From positions 1 through 22,392 of the forward strand of contig JBDKVA010000129.1 of assembly GCA_039679375.1 (NCBI GenBank): a DNA stretch of 22,392 nt, in the 5' to 3' direction. Each line of letters opens with the position of its first letter. Within the stretch, counting starts at the first letter, position 1. Made by a program: the position numbers and the translations under genes. Positions 20,853-22,392 of this stretch are shown here, piece by piece. Under the pieces are notes generated by a model that worked only from the letters and a program-made list of their open reading frames with translations, had not been told where the DNA came from and searched no databases. Source of the stretch: JBDKVA01 sp039679375 (GTDB lineage Bacteria > Bacillota > Clostridia > Acetivibrionales > DTU013).

Positions 20853-21497
20853 ATGGATGATATAAGAAAAAGGATATTGGACAGTGCAAAAGTGCTATTT
20901 TTCTCACAGGGATATAATAAAACGACCATTCGACAGATTGTTGATAAATCCGGTATTCGGATTGGCAGCATTTATTATTTTTTTAAGAACAAAGAAGAGA
21001 TCTTCAAATCTCTTGTTCTGGAAATCTTTGATATGTGTGATAAATTGGTGAACGAACGGTTTGGTGAGGATGAAAGCCCTGTTTTCCGATACGCATTCAT
21101 GTGCGCGTTGGAATTACATGCAGTTGAAATGAATGAGAAAATCTGCGAACTTTTTTTTGAGGGGTATACCTCCAACACGATCATGGAAGAAGTAGTAAAG
21201 CACACAGCAGAGCGGACACAGACATTGTTTAAGGCTTATAATCCAAACTTGACTTACGAAGATTATTATGCCCGCACACTGGCGATCAAAGGTATCATGC
21301 GCAGCTACATTGCAAACCGTTATTTGAAGCAGGGTATTCCTATAGCACAAAGAACCGACGTTTTTTTGGATACGAGTCTGCATGCTTTGAACGTGAAGCA
21401 GACAGAGATTGAACAAGTAAAAATTCGAATATCAAATATGAGCAATAGACTAACAAAGATGGCATTACTGTTGGGAGCAAAAAGTCTTTCCGGATAA
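20853..21497 (+). CDS. TetR-family transcriptional repressor
   Basis: A 214-residue regulator. The N-terminal DNA-binding domain reads RKRILDSAKVLFFSQGYNKT then TIRQIVDKSGIRIGSIYYFF (helix-turn-helix about residues 23-45), typical of TetR; the rest is a helical ligand and dimerisation domain. The true start is the ATG at 20853 with GAGAGGA upstream; an in-frame TTG at 20787 would read through the operator and is rejected. It lies 42 bp before an acyl-CoA synthetase, so it probably senses a fatty acid or acyl-CoA and represses both genes through the 38-bp palindrome; this is an inference from position. Confidence 0.93.
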   Translation: MDDIRKRILDSAKVLFFSQGYNKTTIRQIVDKSGIRIGSIYYFFKNKEEIFKSLVLEIFDMCDKLVNERFGEDESPVFRYAFMCALELHAVEMNEKICELFFEGYTSNTIMEEVVKHTAERTQTLFKAYNPNLTYEDYYARTLAIKGIMRSYIANRYLKQGIPIAQRTDVFLDTSLHALNVKQTEIEQVKIRISNMSNRLTKMALLLGAKSLSG

Positions 21498-21539
21498 ATT
21501 TTCATACCAAATCATATAAAGAAAGGATGTATATAAGCT

Positions 21540-22392
21540 ATGGCAAAACAAAACTTTTCATATTATGAAGTTACAAAATTCAACACCATAAAAGAAATGC
21601 TTGATTTAGCGGTCAAGGAGGCAGGTGATAAAATTGCGTTCAAATATAAAGATGATGGTGAAATTGTTGAAATAACTTATTCTGATTTTGCACAGCAAGT
21701 CATATGGCTTGGTTCTGCACTAACTGAAATCGGATTTTCTGACAAGCATATTGCATGTATCGGCAGCAACAGTTACAAATGGGTTTTAACCTATCTTGCC
21801 GCACTTAAAAGTGCCGGCGTATATGTTCCTGTTGACAAGGAGCTCCCTGCCAATGATATATTCCATATTTTAAATGAAAGTGAAAGCAGTGTTGTATTCT
21901 ATACAAAGATGCATGAGGAGCTGTTTATGAGCAACACCGGCAAGCTTCCCAATGTCAAGCTGTACATAGGATTTGACCGCACTGAGGACAGCGGGAATTT
22001 CCTGTCCTTTGATAAGTTCATTGAGCATGGGAAAAATTGCGACAGCTCTAAATATCAATCATTAACAAGTGATCCTAATGAGCTTAAAATGCTTGTATAT
22101 ACATCAGGCACAACAGGAATTGCAAAGGGTGTAATGTTATCGGAGCATAACCTTGTATCAAGTATTTATTACGGATTACAAGTATCAACTGTTTATGACT
22201 CCTGTCTATCCGTTTTGCCATACCATCACACCTATGAGTCAGTAAGCGGTATTTTGGTGTCAATCCACCACCACTCCACCATATGTATAAATGATAGCTT
22301 AAATGCGGTATTGAAAAATCTTCAGCTTTATAAACCGTCTTACATTTACCTTGTTCCTGCATTTGTAGAAGTTTTCTATAAGAAAATTTTAA
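21540..22392 (+). CDS. AMP-dependent acyl-CoA synthetase (long-chain type), 3'-truncated by window edge
   Basis: 284 codons are visible of an enzyme usually 500-650 residues long. Acyl-CoA synthetases join a carboxylic acid to CoA through an acyl-adenylate. Recognisable parts are ITYSDFAQQVIWLGSALTEI, KSAGVYVPVDKELP, and the phosphate-binding loop MLVYTSGTTGIAKGVMLSEH (A3 core), followed by SVLPYHHTYE (A4). The frame is open to the last base. AAAGGATG lies ten bases before the ATG. It follows the TetR gene and presumably shares its promoter. The domain order fits long-chain fatty-acid CoA ligases; a polyketide or peptide-type loading enzyme cannot be excluded without the rest. Confidence 0.9.
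   Translation, partial: MAKQNFSYYEVTKFNTIKEMLDLAVKEAGDKIAFKYKDDGEIVEITYSDFAQQVIWLGSALTEIGFSDKHIACIGSNSYKWVLTYLAALKSAGVYVPVDKELPANDIFHILNESESSVVFYTKMHEELFMSNTGKLPNVKLYIGFDRTEDSGNFLSFDKFIEHGKNCDSSKYQSLTSDPNELKMLVYTSGTTGIAKGVMLSEHNLVSSIYYGLQVSTVYDSCLSVLPYHHTYESVSGILVSIHHHSTICINDSLNAVLKNLQLYKPSYIYLVPAFVEVFYKKIL

Overview
The window looks like a chromosomal segment of a low-to-moderate GC, Gram-positive anaerobe of the Clostridia. The signs are strong AGGAGG-type ribosome binding sites with many GTG and TTG starts, a class of hybrid cluster protein typical of anaerobes, a secreted protein joining a copper-amine-oxidase-like stalk domain to a beta-propeller, an NfeD/FloA flotillin operon, a Gram-positive LexA box (CGAACATATGTTCG), and tRNA genes with encoded CCA. 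Nothing identifies the species. No rRNA, CRISPR array, complete insertion sequence or prophage is visible.

Layout. 1-1134: 3' part of hcp, then about 370 bp without a gene but with two hairpins. 1502-4162: an acyl-CoA thioesterase, then a two-gene DNA-repair operon (radical SAM protein plus DUF4130 partner, overlapping by one base) with a promoter and a LexA-like box. 4207-4640: a 131-bp inverted-repeat element, then a 74-residue protein made of 14-residue repeats. 4758-5891 (minus): corA, preceded by an unannotated 30-codon ORF and a hairpin that can cover the corA ribosome binding site. 6079-6958: a very acidic 64-residue protein (minus) and a VanZ-like membrane protein. 7048-7503: tRNA-Met, tRNA-Glu, tRNA-Val with terminators. 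7632-10226: the secreted stalk/beta-propeller protein. 10422-11954 (minus): a MerR-family regulator and a DUF72 gene with an internal deletion.

12035-13782: an SOS operon with a perfect LexA operator, a Y-family polymerase and a small partner protein. 13772-14166: a promoter, a terminator-ended structured RNA, a run of short hairpins and a 29-residue membrane peptide. 14246-18287: a two-component system whose kinase (SPOB-type) and LytTR response regulator flank nfeD, floA and a Gly/Ala/Ser-rich protein. 18483-18599: initiator tRNA. 18658-18996 (minus): an unknown gene. 19307-20698: an ATPase_2/DUF234 protein. 20776-22392: a TetR regulator under its own 38-bp palindromic operator, followed by an acyl-CoA synthetase that runs off the window.

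Three arrangements suggest joint function. Both DNA-repair loci carry LexA-type boxes. The corA leader has the parts of a translational attenuator (promoter, short ORF beginning with an Asp/Asp/Pro motif, anti-Shine-Dalgarno hairpin). The flotillin operon is embedded in a membrane-linked two-component system. These links are inferred from sequence only.
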